A stretch of 50,201 nt of DNA from Chloroflexota bacterium. Its GTDB lineage: Bacteria > Chloroflexota > Dehalococcoidia > FW602-bin16. Within the stretch, counting starts at the first letter, position 1, and each line of letters opens with the position of its first letter. The DNA lies in assembly GCA_004297765.1 (NCBI GenBank), contig SCTZ01000145.1:1-50201 (forward strand). Direction: 5' to 3'. Below the pieces are notes generated by a model, which searched no databases, had not been told where the DNA came from, and worked only from the letters and a program-made list of their open reading frames with translations. Position numbers and translations under genes: made by a program. Positions 44,501-50,201 of the stretch are shown here, piece by piece.

Positions 44501-47500
44501 CGCGATGGCATCCAGCGAGACCGCAGCCTGGTGAGGCAGAAGCGCGACACCGATGATAGCGCGCAGCCAGATTACGCCCTGCTCATGCCAGGCGTGCCCG
44601 GAGGCGAGGACACTGCGCGGCTGGCTTGGTAACCAGGCGATCAGCCGCAGCAACGGGGCCAGTAGCAGACTGAGCAGGACGAGCAGGCTCACGGGTATGG
44701 CCGCGCCTGGAAATGCGAGCCAGCCGATCAGTAGCAGCCCAAGGCTGGTGATCGAGACCAGGCTGCGGCGGAGGTTGTCGAGGAGCTTCCAGCGATCAAG
44801 CACGCCAAGCGGGTTGGGCTCCCGTCGGCCACGCGCCAAAGGCACGGAGCCGCCACACCAGGCGGCAATCTGCCAGTCGCCGCGGATCCAGCGGTGCTGA
44901 CGCGGAGTGTGGGCAAGGTAGCTGCCGGGGAAGGCGTCGAAGAGCTCGATATCGGTCGCCATCCCCACACGGACGTAAGCACCCTCAATGAGATCATGAC
45001 TGAGTAGCGTCGAGGGGGGAAAGCGGCCACCAAGCACACGATGGAAGGTCGCCACCTCGTAGATGCCCTTGCCGTAGTAGCTGCCCTCACCCGCGAGGTC
45101 CTGATACAGATCGGAAACGACCTGTGAGTATGGATCGACGCCGATCGAATCGGCGAAGATCCGGGCAAAGCGTGTGGCGGTCGCGCTGGGCAGACTGGGA
45201 CTCACGCGGGGTTGGATTATCGTATAGCCGCCGATGACTCGCCGCCCGTCGGGCGTCAGACGCGGCCGGTTCAGCGGATGTGCGAGCGTGCCGATCAAGC
45301 GGCGTGCCGCGCCGTGCGGCAACTGGGTGTCGGCGTCCAGGGTGATCACAAACCGCACACCTTCAAGCTGGGACAGGTCGCCCGCGATCGGTCGCAGCGT
45401 CTCCCCTACCATCGATGGTGCCGACTCCACAGGAGTCCTATCCTCGTCAATCAGCCAGGCGTTGAGCTCTTCGAGCTTGCCACGCTTGCGCTCCCAGCCC
45501 ATCCAACACTGCTCGGTTTCACTCCAGCGGCGCCGACGCAAGAAGAGGGCAAAGCGGTGCCCTGAATAGCGCGCGTTGAGTTGATCGATTCCCCGGACCG
45601 CGGCATCGACCAGGGCCCCGTCCTCCGGCATCTCTCGCTCGGCCGCGTCTACGAGATCGCCCAGGAGCGCGAACCGGAGATTCGCGTCGCGATTCGCCAG
45701 GTAGCGGATCTCCAAATGCTCGAGGTCTTCGCGAATCGACTCCAGCGTCCCCAGTAGAGTGGGAACGACGATCAGCGTCCGCCACTCATCGGGCACGCCA
45801 TCGGTGAAAGCGAGCTTGGGGAGAGATTGGGGATGTAACGCCCTCGCCACGACGAAGTTGACGATCTGAACCGCCAGCTCGCTCGCTGGCACGAGCGCCA
45901 GAAGGCCGAGTACCAGGATGGACGTTACCCAGACCATGCCCGCGCCGGACGGGATGACGAACGCGAGCAGAACCGCTAGGACGACCACCATACCCAGAGC
46001 AATGCTCCCGAGGTATACGAGGGCTGGACGGTGGAAGACGCTCACTCGAAGCTGCTGACGCACTGTCGGATGGTAGCCGACCCTGGCTTCCAGCGCGGAG
46101 CGCCCGGCGTCGATCAAGTAGTACCCTACGTGCCCCGAGTAGCCGGCTCCGGCCGCTCGGGCTAGAGCTAGGGCTGCGTGGGTGACCTCCAGTTCTGTCG
46201 CGTGCGAGCGCCGGGCGATCTCCTCGATCACGTGGCGGTAGCGGTCGCGAGTCCCGAAGTCCATCCGGCGATAAACGTCGGCCGATTCCGCCCGCAAGGA
46301 CTCCTCGACGAGACTGACCTGCTCGAAGATGTCACGCCAGTCTAGCCCCGTGAGTAACCGCAGGCTCCCGATTCCGTTGGCGATCGTGGATTGATCGGCG
46401 CCGTGGCGGAACTCCTCTTGTTGGATAGCCTCGAACACCGGTCGCCCCCACTTCAGCTCCAACCAGGCCAAGACCGGGCCGAGCGCCAGCAACTCGCCCT
46501 GCAGATTACCAATCAATCGATCGGCAAACACAGTGGAGGGCTCAGGATGCTCGCGAGCAAGCTCGGCAAGTGTGAAGAGCAAGCGGTCCGGGGCCCGACG
46601 AGCGGCGACGAGCAGCCGATTGGCCCAGAAATCGGCCCACTCGAACTCGTGCTGCTGCCCATCGATCCGCGCGGACAGGTAGCTCAAGCTCTCGATCAGG
46701 GAAAGCCGGAGGAGTAGAGGCAGTGACCAGAGCTCGTTCATCGTCAGACACGAGACTCGCTGGTAGGCGCGAAGGAAACCGACAATACCCTCTTCGGTTA
46801 GCTCGGCATCGGTGTGGGCCACCAATTCGGCTGCGAGGTCGTATGAGCGCGGCGTGCCCTGCCGCAGGCCGATCTCCAAGGTCGGCAAGAAATCATAAAG
46901 CTGGTGGGAGAGGTTCCGTCGCACGTCCGCGAGCTGGTGCTGAATCACGTAGGCATTGTCGAGCAGCCACTCGGCAGAGATCGAGATGCTTTGCTCCAGT
47001 TGGACGGCCTGGGCAAGATCCATGGTAATCGCATCGACGATGCGCTCGCAATCGCGCACGCGGTCCCAAAGCGGCCGCGAGCGGCGTGCCCGGAGCGCGC
47101 CGGCGTGTTGCTTCGCCAGCGTGGCCGCGTAGAGGTTCAGTCGCTCCGATGAGAATCGTTCGCGCCGCTGGAACTCGGCGACACGGTCGGGAATGGCGCG
47201 ATGCGGGCGGATGATGAACGTTGCCGGCCGATCGTCCTCCGTTTGGCGAAGCAGGGCGAGGGCCGTTCTAGCCTTCTGGACCTCCGCCTCCGCGATGACG
47301 AGCGTTTCCCCAGCGGTCACCCAGCGCCGATAGCGCTCGAGAATTGGGCCACGCATGCCGCGCCCGACCCAGCGGCTGATCAGCCAGCCCATCAAGACAC
47401 CGACCATAGTCAAGATGGCGACAGTTGTCCACTCGATAGCGCCCAGGCGTGTCGGGGCCGCCAGGAGGAAATAACCGACGGCGGTGGCGAGTGCTGTCAG

Positions 47501-47698
47501 TCCGCCCGTTAGGACACCCCAATATCGGAGGAGACGGCCATCCTCGACGAAGACTCTCCCACCGGGCAAGCTAGTGATCGCAGCCGCACGCCGAAAGCCG
47601 CTTCGTCGCATGCTCCGCAACGCCAAACGGCCGGACTCACGGCCCGAGTAGGTGCCCAGGACGAGAGGCCGGGCCGACTTTGCGCCAATCTTTACCAC
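38531..47698 (-). CDS. Cyclic beta-1,2-glucan synthase-like giant protein (GT84 / glycoamylase-like / GH94)
   Basis: The 3055-residue protein has the NdvB/ChvB layout. An N-terminal region with two helices (about residues 60-105) and helical sequence leads to a membrane-bound GT84 domain with D788-x-D790 (ITLDADTQLP), SHDLIEGAY and RQHRWIRGDW (933-942), then further helices (about 970-1250). Next come a glycoamylase-like domain (about 1480-1710; FSWSGTMFEYLMP, GISESA), and two GH94-type N-domains (FWSATYQP, FWTPTAAP) ahead of a GH94 catalytic domain near the C-terminus (DQLQDCLAL, TDDLLWLPYA with D2656/D2657, GDWNDGLN). Such enzymes initiate, elongate and cyclise beta-1,2-glucan from UDP-glucose. 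GTG 47698 follows AAAGGAG; no export transporter is adjacent. Confidence 0.9.
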   Translation of the reverse strand: MVKIGAKSARPLVLGTYSGRESGRLALRSMRRSGFRRAAAITSLPGGRVFVEDGRLLRYWGVLTGGLTALATAVGYFLLAAPTRLGAIEWTTVAILTMVGVLMGWLISRWVGRGMRGPILERYRRWVTAGETLVIAEAEVQKARTALALLRQTEDDRPATFIIRPHRAIPDRVAEFQRRERFSSERLNLYAATLAKQHAGALRARRSRPLWDRVRDCERIVDAITMDLAQAVQLEQSISISAEWLLDNAYVIQHQLADVRRNLSHQLYDFLPTLEIGLRQGTPRSYDLAAELVAHTDAELTEEGIVGFLRAYQRVSCLTMNELWSLPLLLRLSLIESLSYLSARIDGQQHEFEWADFWANRLLVAARRAPDRLLFTLAELAREHPEPSTVFADRLIGNLQGELLALGPVLAWLELKWGRPVFEAIQQEEFRHGADQSTIANGIGSLRLLTGLDWRDIFEQVSLVEESLRAESADVYRRMDFGTRDRYRHVIEEIARRSHATELEVTHAALALARAAGAGYSGHVGYYLIDAGRSALEARVGYHPTVRQQLRVSVFHRPALVYLGSIALGMVVVLAVLLAFVIPSGAGMVWVTSILVLGLLALVPASELAVQIVNFVVARALHPQSLPKLAFTDGVPDEWRTLIVVPTLLGTLESIREDLEHLEIRYLANRDANLRFALLGDLVDAAEREMPEDGALVDAAVRGIDQLNARYSGHRFALFLRRRRWSETEQCWMGWERKRGKLEELNAWLIDEDRTPVESAPSMVGETLRPIAGDLSQLEGVRFVITLDADTQLPHGAARRLIGTLAHPLNRPRLTPDGRRVIGGYTIIQPRVSPSLPSATATRFARIFADSIGVDPYSQVVSDLYQDLAGEGSYYGKGIYEVATFHRVLGGRFPPSTLLSHDLIEGAYVRVGMATDIELFDAFPGSYLAHTPRQHRWIRGDWQIAAWCGGSVPLARGRREPNPLGVLDRWKLLDNLRRSLVSITSLGLLLIGWLAFPGAAIPVSLLVLLSLLLAPLLRLIAWLPSQPRSVLASGHAWHEQGVIWLRAIIGVALLPHQAAVSLDAIARTFFRSRVSRRCLLEWQTYKPVRRKSPNGGLRGARQVALISLAAAGAGAALLLANPAAALAAAPYLLAWLISPAVVAWLGGTRGTELGRVLSDSDRYTLRRIARETWRYFDDFVGPETNWLPPDNYQEVPRVELAERTSPTNIGLWLLATLAAHDLGYLTPDQVVERGQATMDTLERLERFDGHFFNWYHTGTLDPLLPRYVSTVDSGNLLASLWTLAEGYREMLSRPAIGPEALQGLADTLTLVLNRERSASQLPRSGAAGRIGDLVRDLARLFANPPDQLEGIVGRLRAAIDPSRELAQSLRSDPPTRDSQPAMSTGVQSAYWAARVERQVTAWLDVANRCSAIDERLGNQESLARLFVTERREAVQDHPSARRRHDLGSVGQAARDAAALVPPPLAAELVDRLERLIMRVESLADAMSMRFLYDPKRRLFTIGYNVSDRRFDSSYYDLLSSEARVASLVSIARGDVPAEHWFALGRLFGTAQGHRVLFSWSGTMFEYLMPMLLTRSYRHTLLDEAQREAVGLQIDYGLQQHVPWGISESAFAAIDVNQIYQYRAFGVPGLGLKRGLADDLVVAPYASALALMVDREAAIANLKRLGQLGLRGNYGFYESIDYTWRRQPKGGHGVVVHTYMVHHQGMTLLALDNVLNAAVMQSRFHADRRVQAVEPLLFERAAVAPLLVKATERGEAPARLPTTGPADLTAPIDGPAPATHLLGGGAYSVMVTSAGGGFSRWRDVDVTRWRADTTLDSYGMFAYIKDLERGTFWSATYQPDRRSTPSYQARLRPDRAEFERRDFGIGVTTEIGVSPEDAVEIRYLTLVNYSNRRRRLQMTSYAELALMPHGADLAHPAFGKLFVETEFLPAQGALLARRKPRSDQDLAVWAAHVQVLPTSPDIAIAATGYETDRARFVGRGRGLENPLALDSALTGGVGAVLDPIFSLRCELALDSGERLELAFVTGAAESREEVVALVEKYRNLHVAHRALEAAVNHGQSVARQLGVTADDLRHFQQLAGPLLYPSARLRASEPQLRRNRLGQSGLWGHGISGDLPILLVTIGDRRDMEVVREALLAHSYWRLRGFRVDLVILNEEAGGYEQRLQGDVRQVVQRHAPSTPLDQPGGIFLLRAEPLADNDLTLLFAVARVVLVAARGPLVQQLGIPTEVTELPPPLVVGRRANEEPSAPLPFLELPYFNGLGGFSPDGREYTIYLGPGAHTPAPWVNVLANPGFGALLSESGAGFAWAADSQSNRLTPWSNDPVSDPPGDAIYIRDDHMGVFWTPTAAPIRELDAYRARHGQGYTHFEHNSHAIEQELVTFVPLDEGGGAPVRVQRLRLRNRSSRRRRLSVFAYADWVLGTNREDTQMHVVATWDAGNRTLLARNAYNPEFGSRVAFVSASPLPLSFTADRTEFLGRNGSYVRPAALLRQTLSGQAGAGLDPGAALQVVVEIEPGQETEVTFLLGEAMDTIEAQRLVERFRDPVRVEQAFQETRAWWDHLLGVVQVETPDLAINFLLNRWLLYQTLTCRIWARSAFYQSGGAIGFRDQLQDCLALVYAAPEITRQHILVAAARQFVEGDVQHWWHPHSGAGVRTRVTDDLLWLPYATAQYVRVTGDVGILDETMPFLEGRALAEGEPEAYFVPTVALEAHSLLEHCRRAIARGLTSGAHGLPLIGAGDWNDGLNRVGVEGQGESVWLAWFLIDVLGSFAELLEGCGQSEEAREYRLQAERLANAVEEHAWDGEWYRRAYFDDGTPLGSRDNAEARIDSLPQSWAAISGAADPSRVEEALRAVEEHLVRSDDGLVLLFSPPFEKSPVDPGYIKGYPPGVRENGGQYTHAALWVAMAYARRGEGDRAVEILRMLNPVEHARTPEAAERYRVEPYVVAADVYSLAGHAGQGGWTWYTGSAGWMYRVWLEEVLGVKLRGNKLRLDPVIPADWTGFTIRCELRGARYEVRVENPDHVGRGVAWVEVDGQRQPGEAVTLQNDGGSHIVVVRLG

Positions 47699-47804
47699 GT
47701 CGATAGTAAGCTCCTTTGGTTCAACTCAGTTGCCGCACTCTCTTACATCGGGGCAGCCCCCTCCTCGGACTGCGAAAGTTGCCCCGTCACCCAGACGAAT
47801 CGGG

Positions 47805-47936
47805 CTAGTGTTCGACCACACTGGTTTTGTCATTCTGAGGCGCGCACGCCGAAGAATCCGCGCCCTGGGGATACGGATTCTTCGCGCCGCGGCGCTCAGA
47901 ATGACAGGTAGCGTCTTCTCTGTGGTCGAACACTAG
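47805..47936. mobile_element. MITE-1, complete 132-bp copy
   Basis: Perfect 16-bp terminal inverted repeats, CTAGTGTTCGACCACA (47805-47820) and TGTGGTCGAACACTAG (47921-47936), enclose the core GTCATTCTGAGGCGCG...GAAGAATCC...GGATTCTTC...CTCAGAATGAC. The whole is close to a perfect palindrome and has no coding capacity. It lies in the 616-bp gap upstream of the giant gene. Confidence 0.88.
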
Positions 47937-48026
47937 AGGCGGCATCGAACACAGAAGGGGTCTCGAGACACTGGGTCATCGGATGGACTGCAGGTTTGCC
48001 TGGAAGAGAGCAGGTAAGCCTGGAGG

Positions 48027-48050
48027 ACTATACTAGACTATATGTATAGT
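48027..48050. promoter_or_regulatory. AT-rich dyad in the gap before the DUF6391 gene
   Basis: ACTATAC (48027-48033) and GTATAGT (48044-48050) are inverted, 10 bp apart, in an otherwise G+C-rich stretch. It could be an operator or part of a promoter; nothing else supports it. Between it and 48240 are G+C-rich palindromic scraps (GGCGGACCGCCGTGTCCGCC near 48132). Confidence 0.3.
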
Positions 48051-48252
48051 AGCCGGGTGACTGGCTTTTATCAAGTCCTTCGATTATATCGGGCAGATTA
48101 GGCTGCGAAATATGTTCGTCATGGTACCCGCGTAGCGGCGGACCGCCGTGTCCGCCAGGGTGAGGCGTGGCTACGGTCTCTTGTGTCCTCCCACCCACCA
48201 TCCTCCCAAATCGGTCGAGAGGTAGGGGCGGCCATGCCCGTTTTCAACATTA

Positions 48253-48261
48253 TGTTATAAT
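48253..48261 (+). promoter_or_regulatory. Extended -10 promoter of the DUF6391 gene
   Basis: TGTTATAAT has a perfect TATAAT (48256-48261) with the extended TGn. There is no good -35. The transcript would start near 48268, about 47 nt before the GTG start. Confidence 0.5.
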
Positions 48262-48314
48262 TGCACGGCAATCACCGAGGACTGCCCAGCGGTCAAGGGA
48301 AGTAGGAGGAAGAC

Positions 48315-48800
48315 GTGAGGATACCGATCATCGATGCCGTCCGGCAGAACCACGCACTGGAGCACGCCACGGTGGCCGTGCTGGTGCAGCGGTTGGGCCC
48401 CCACATCCGGCTCATGGGGCGCTCGACGCAGAGCGGCTTCTACATTTACGGCGACTTCGCCACCTCGCTCATCGAGCAAGCCGTGGACGAAGGACTGCGC
48501 CGTCTGAAGGGTGGCGAGGCCGAGCTGGCCGTTTCGCCCCAGTGCGGCACCAACCTGGCCGTCGCGGGCGTGATGGCCGGCGTATCGTCCCTGGTCGCTC
48601 TGGGACGCCAGCGACGTCGAGATGGACTATCGCGCGTCATTCTGGCCGCGACCATGGGCGTGATGGCTGCCCAGCCTCTGGGACGTCTGGTCCAGAAGCA
48701 CCTGACCACCTCGCCGCAATTGGACGGCGTCTACGTCCGTCGCATCAGCACCTCGGGGAAAGGCCAGTGGACCTGCCACAAGGTGGAGACAGGCCGCTAG
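48315..48800 (+). CDS. DUF6391 family protein
   Basis: The 161-residue protein has the family's N-terminal NHALEHATVAVL (metal-binding-like histidines), a compact alpha/beta part (SGFYIYGDF, CGTNLAVAGVMAG) and a hydrophobic segment (about 75-92) with a second weak one (VILAATMGVMAAQPLG). Members are found in Chloroflexota and cyanobacteria; the function is unknown. GTG 48315 follows AGGAGGAAGAC. A likely terminator hairpin lies 36 bp after its stop. Confidence 0.82.
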   Translation: MRIPIIDAVRQNHALEHATVAVLVQRLGPHIRLMGRSTQSGFYIYGDFATSLIEQAVDEGLRRLKGGEAELAVSPQCGTNLAVAGVMAGVSSLVALGRQRRRDGLSRVILAATMGVMAAQPLGRLVQKHLTTSPQLDGVYVRRISTSGKGQWTCHKVETGR

Positions 48801-48835
48801 CGTTTTCAGGCGGCCACAAGAGCAAATGATGCTGC

Positions 48836-48875
48836 ACGAGCGCCCCGCGCTCGGTGAAGATCGCGGGGCGCTCGT
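48836..48875 (+). terminator. Strong hairpin after the DUF6391 gene
   Basis: ACGAGCGCCCCGCG (48836-48849) and CGCGGGGCGCTCGT (48862-48875) form a perfect 14-bp stem with a 12-nt loop. No T tract follows, but its place between two genes suggests a terminator. Confidence 0.6.
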
Positions 48876-49003
48876 GTCAGCCATCCATGCTCCGTAGCTT
48901 GCAGAAAGTCGTCGATTCCCCACACCATCGCAGGCAAGCCTTACACCCCCGCTTTGGCCGCTATGCTCGACCTGTGCTAGAATGCGGCCAGGAGGGAATC
49001 ATC

Positions 49004-49972
49004 ATGCACGTCGTCTTCATGGGCACTCCGGAGTTCGCCGTTCCGAGTCTGGAGGCGCTGGTCGAGAAGGGCTACGAGGTGGTCGGCGTTTACACTCGCC
49101 CCGATAAGCCCAAGGGACGCGGACGCGTCACGGCCCAATCGGCCGTCAAGCAAGCCGCTTTACGGCTTGGTCTGCCTGTGTATCAGCCGGCCACGCTGAA
49201 GAAGCCCGAGCAGATCGAGGAGCTCGCCGAGCTGCGGCCCGAGCTGATCGTCGTCGCGGCCTACGGGCTGATCCTGCGCTCGGCCGTGCTGGAGTTGCCC
49301 ACCTATGGCTGTGTGAACGTGCATGCCTCATTGCTCCCGCGCTGGCGGGGTTCCGCGCCCATCGCCTGGTCGATTCTGGCAGGCGACAACTGGACCGGAA
49401 ACACGATAATGCTCATGGACATCGGCATAGACACCGGTCCCATGCTATCGCAGGTACGCATCCCGGCTCTGCCGGAGGACACCACGGCTACCCTCACCGA
49501 CAAGCTCGCGCAACTGGGGGCCGGACTTCTGGTCAGCACACTTCCCCTCTGGATCAGCGGACAACTGCGCCCCGTGCCGCAGGAGGACGAGGCGACCTAT
49601 GCCCCCATGCTCAAGCCCGAGGACGCCCTCATCCACTGGGACACACCGGCCGAAGAGATCTCGCGCCAGGTGCGGGCCTTCCAGCCCTGGCCCGGCGCGC
49701 ATACCTACTGGCGTGGCAAGCGCATCATCCTCTTCGAGACCCAGCCCCGTCCCGGCAATACGAACGCTCAACCAGGTCAGGTTCTGCGTCCCACCGATCT
49801 CCCCGACGAGCTACAGACCGACCCGCGCCGCTCGGCCATCCTCGTCCAGACCGGCTCCGGACTGCTGGCCGTGAAGAAGCTACAGATGGAAGGCGGCCGC
49901 CCGCTCAGCGCCGACGAGTTCCTGCGCGGCCACGCGGCGCTGGCGGGCGAGAGGCTGATACCCAAGGAGTGA
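49004..49972 (+). CDS. fmt: Methionyl-tRNA formyltransferase
   Basis: Fmt formylates initiator Met-tRNA with 10-formyl-THF. The 322-residue protein has VFMGTPEFAVPSLEAL at the N-terminus, DKPKGRGR (tRNA-contacting loop), VVAAYGLIL, the catalytic HASLLPRWRGSAPI with N-V-H-A before it, GIDTGPML, and the C-terminal OB-like tRNA-binding domain (RAFQPWPGAHTYW). ATG 49004 is preferred because AGGAGGG lies seven bases upstream; an in-frame extension starting at 48854 runs through the terminator hairpin. def is not adjacent upstream. Confidence 0.97.
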   Translation: MHVVFMGTPEFAVPSLEALVEKGYEVVGVYTRPDKPKGRGRVTAQSAVKQAALRLGLPVYQPATLKKPEQIEELAELRPELIVVAAYGLILRSAVLELPTYGCVNVHASLLPRWRGSAPIAWSILAGDNWTGNTIMLMDIGIDTGPMLSQVRIPALPEDTTATLTDKLAQLGAGLLVSTLPLWISGQLRPVPQEDEATYAPMLKPEDALIHWDTPAEEISRQVRAFQPWPGAHTYWRGKRIILFETQPRPGNTNAQPGQVLRPTDLPDELQTDPRRSAILVQTGSGLLAVKKLQMEGGRPLSADEFLRGHAALAGERLIPKE

Positions 49973-50016
49973 GACCGGTCCGCTCAGAGGACTCGGAAGG
50001 CGCGCGACCGCGATCT

Positions 50017-50201
50017 TGCCGAGCTGGGGCTCGGCGCTCCCAGGGGGCAGACCTTCTGGGGACAGCGAGCCCCAACTCGGCGCATGTATCCCGCACGGAT
50101 GCTCAGTACCAGCGTGGTCGACCAGTTTAGGTCTGGTCATGATTCTGGGGGGGTGCCTCCTGGGAGCGCGGGCGTCTCGCCCGCGCGAGACTCGCGCGGG
50201 C
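50017..50201. repeat. G+C-rich palindromes at the window end
   Basis: CCGAGCTGGGGCTCGGCGCTC (from 50018) faces GAGCCCCAACTCGG (from 50067), an imperfect inverted repeat. CCTGGGAGCGCGGGCGTCTC followed by GCCCGCGCGAGACTCGCGCGGGC (50159-50201) is a dense palindrome cut off by the window; its first ten bases match the hairpin arm of MITE-2. No gene is seen after fmt. Confidence 0.55.

Noticed and set aside
48854..49003. Longer N-terminus for fmt
   Set aside because: The extension runs through the terminator hairpin and does not resemble Fmt; a strong ribosome binding site fits ATG 49004.

Overview
The window is a G+C-rich bacterial chromosome segment. The best guess is Chloroflexota (alternative complex III genes, archaeal-type short LeuC/LeuD, a DUF6391 protein and many short palindromic repeats), but no rRNA or ribosomal protein gene is present to prove it. 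About 35 genes can be supported.

Layout. (1) 201-11432, plus strand: a branched-chain amino acid cluster ilvD-ilvB-ilvN-ilvC-leuA-leuC-leuD-cimA. It covers the shared valine/isoleucine/leucine steps and the citramalate (threonine-independent) route to isoleucine. leuB, ilvE and ilvA are not here. (2) 11454-13743, minus strand: an amidase and a short-chain dehydrogenase. (3) 13822-22761, minus strand: a respiratory operon for an alternative complex III (ACIII)-like quinol oxidoreductase. In transcription order it encodes two small membrane proteins, pentaheme cytochrome ActA, ActB split into a molybdopterin-like B1 and an iron-sulfur B2, a divergent NrfD protein, a cupredoxin, ActC, ActD and a monoheme cytochrome lipoprotein (ActE-like). 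(4) 23067-26026, plus strand: a divergently transcribed NarL-type two-component system. Its sensor has a cysteine-rich GAF domain, so it may sense redox state and control the ACIII operon. The shared 305-bp gap carries a good promoter on each strand and a perfect 20-bp palindrome. (5) 26170-28851: an alpha/beta hydrolase, then a convergent trio of membrane cytochrome c, three-cysteine ferredoxin and a UroD/MetE-like protein.

(6) 29144-34449 is a plastic region. It holds a MITE-like repeat, a frameshifted peptide-binding-protein remnant, two paralogous tandem-EthD genes, a Phd/PIN toxin-antitoxin pair, a DUF2283 gene, a duplicated YgiT-type zinc-finger locus (one copy with a nonsense codon), an MNT/HEPN pair and a HepT fragment. 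(7) 34434-38167: hydantoinase/oxoprolinase subunits A and B. (8) 38531-47698, minus strand: a single 3055-residue cyclic beta-1,2-glucan synthase-like gene. (9) 48315-49972: a DUF6391 gene and fmt.

Several families of short inverted repeats run through the window and sit mostly at gene junctions, often touching stop codons or lying just before the next ribosome binding site. One MITE copy separates actB1 from actB2, another separates leuC from leuD, and two tandem palindromes are translated inside the 5' end of the actE-like gene. The most unusual content is the non-canonical ACIII operon with its divergent cysteine-GAF sensor, together with the repeats embedded in operons. No CRISPR array, prophage, intact insertion sequence, rRNA or tRNA was seen.
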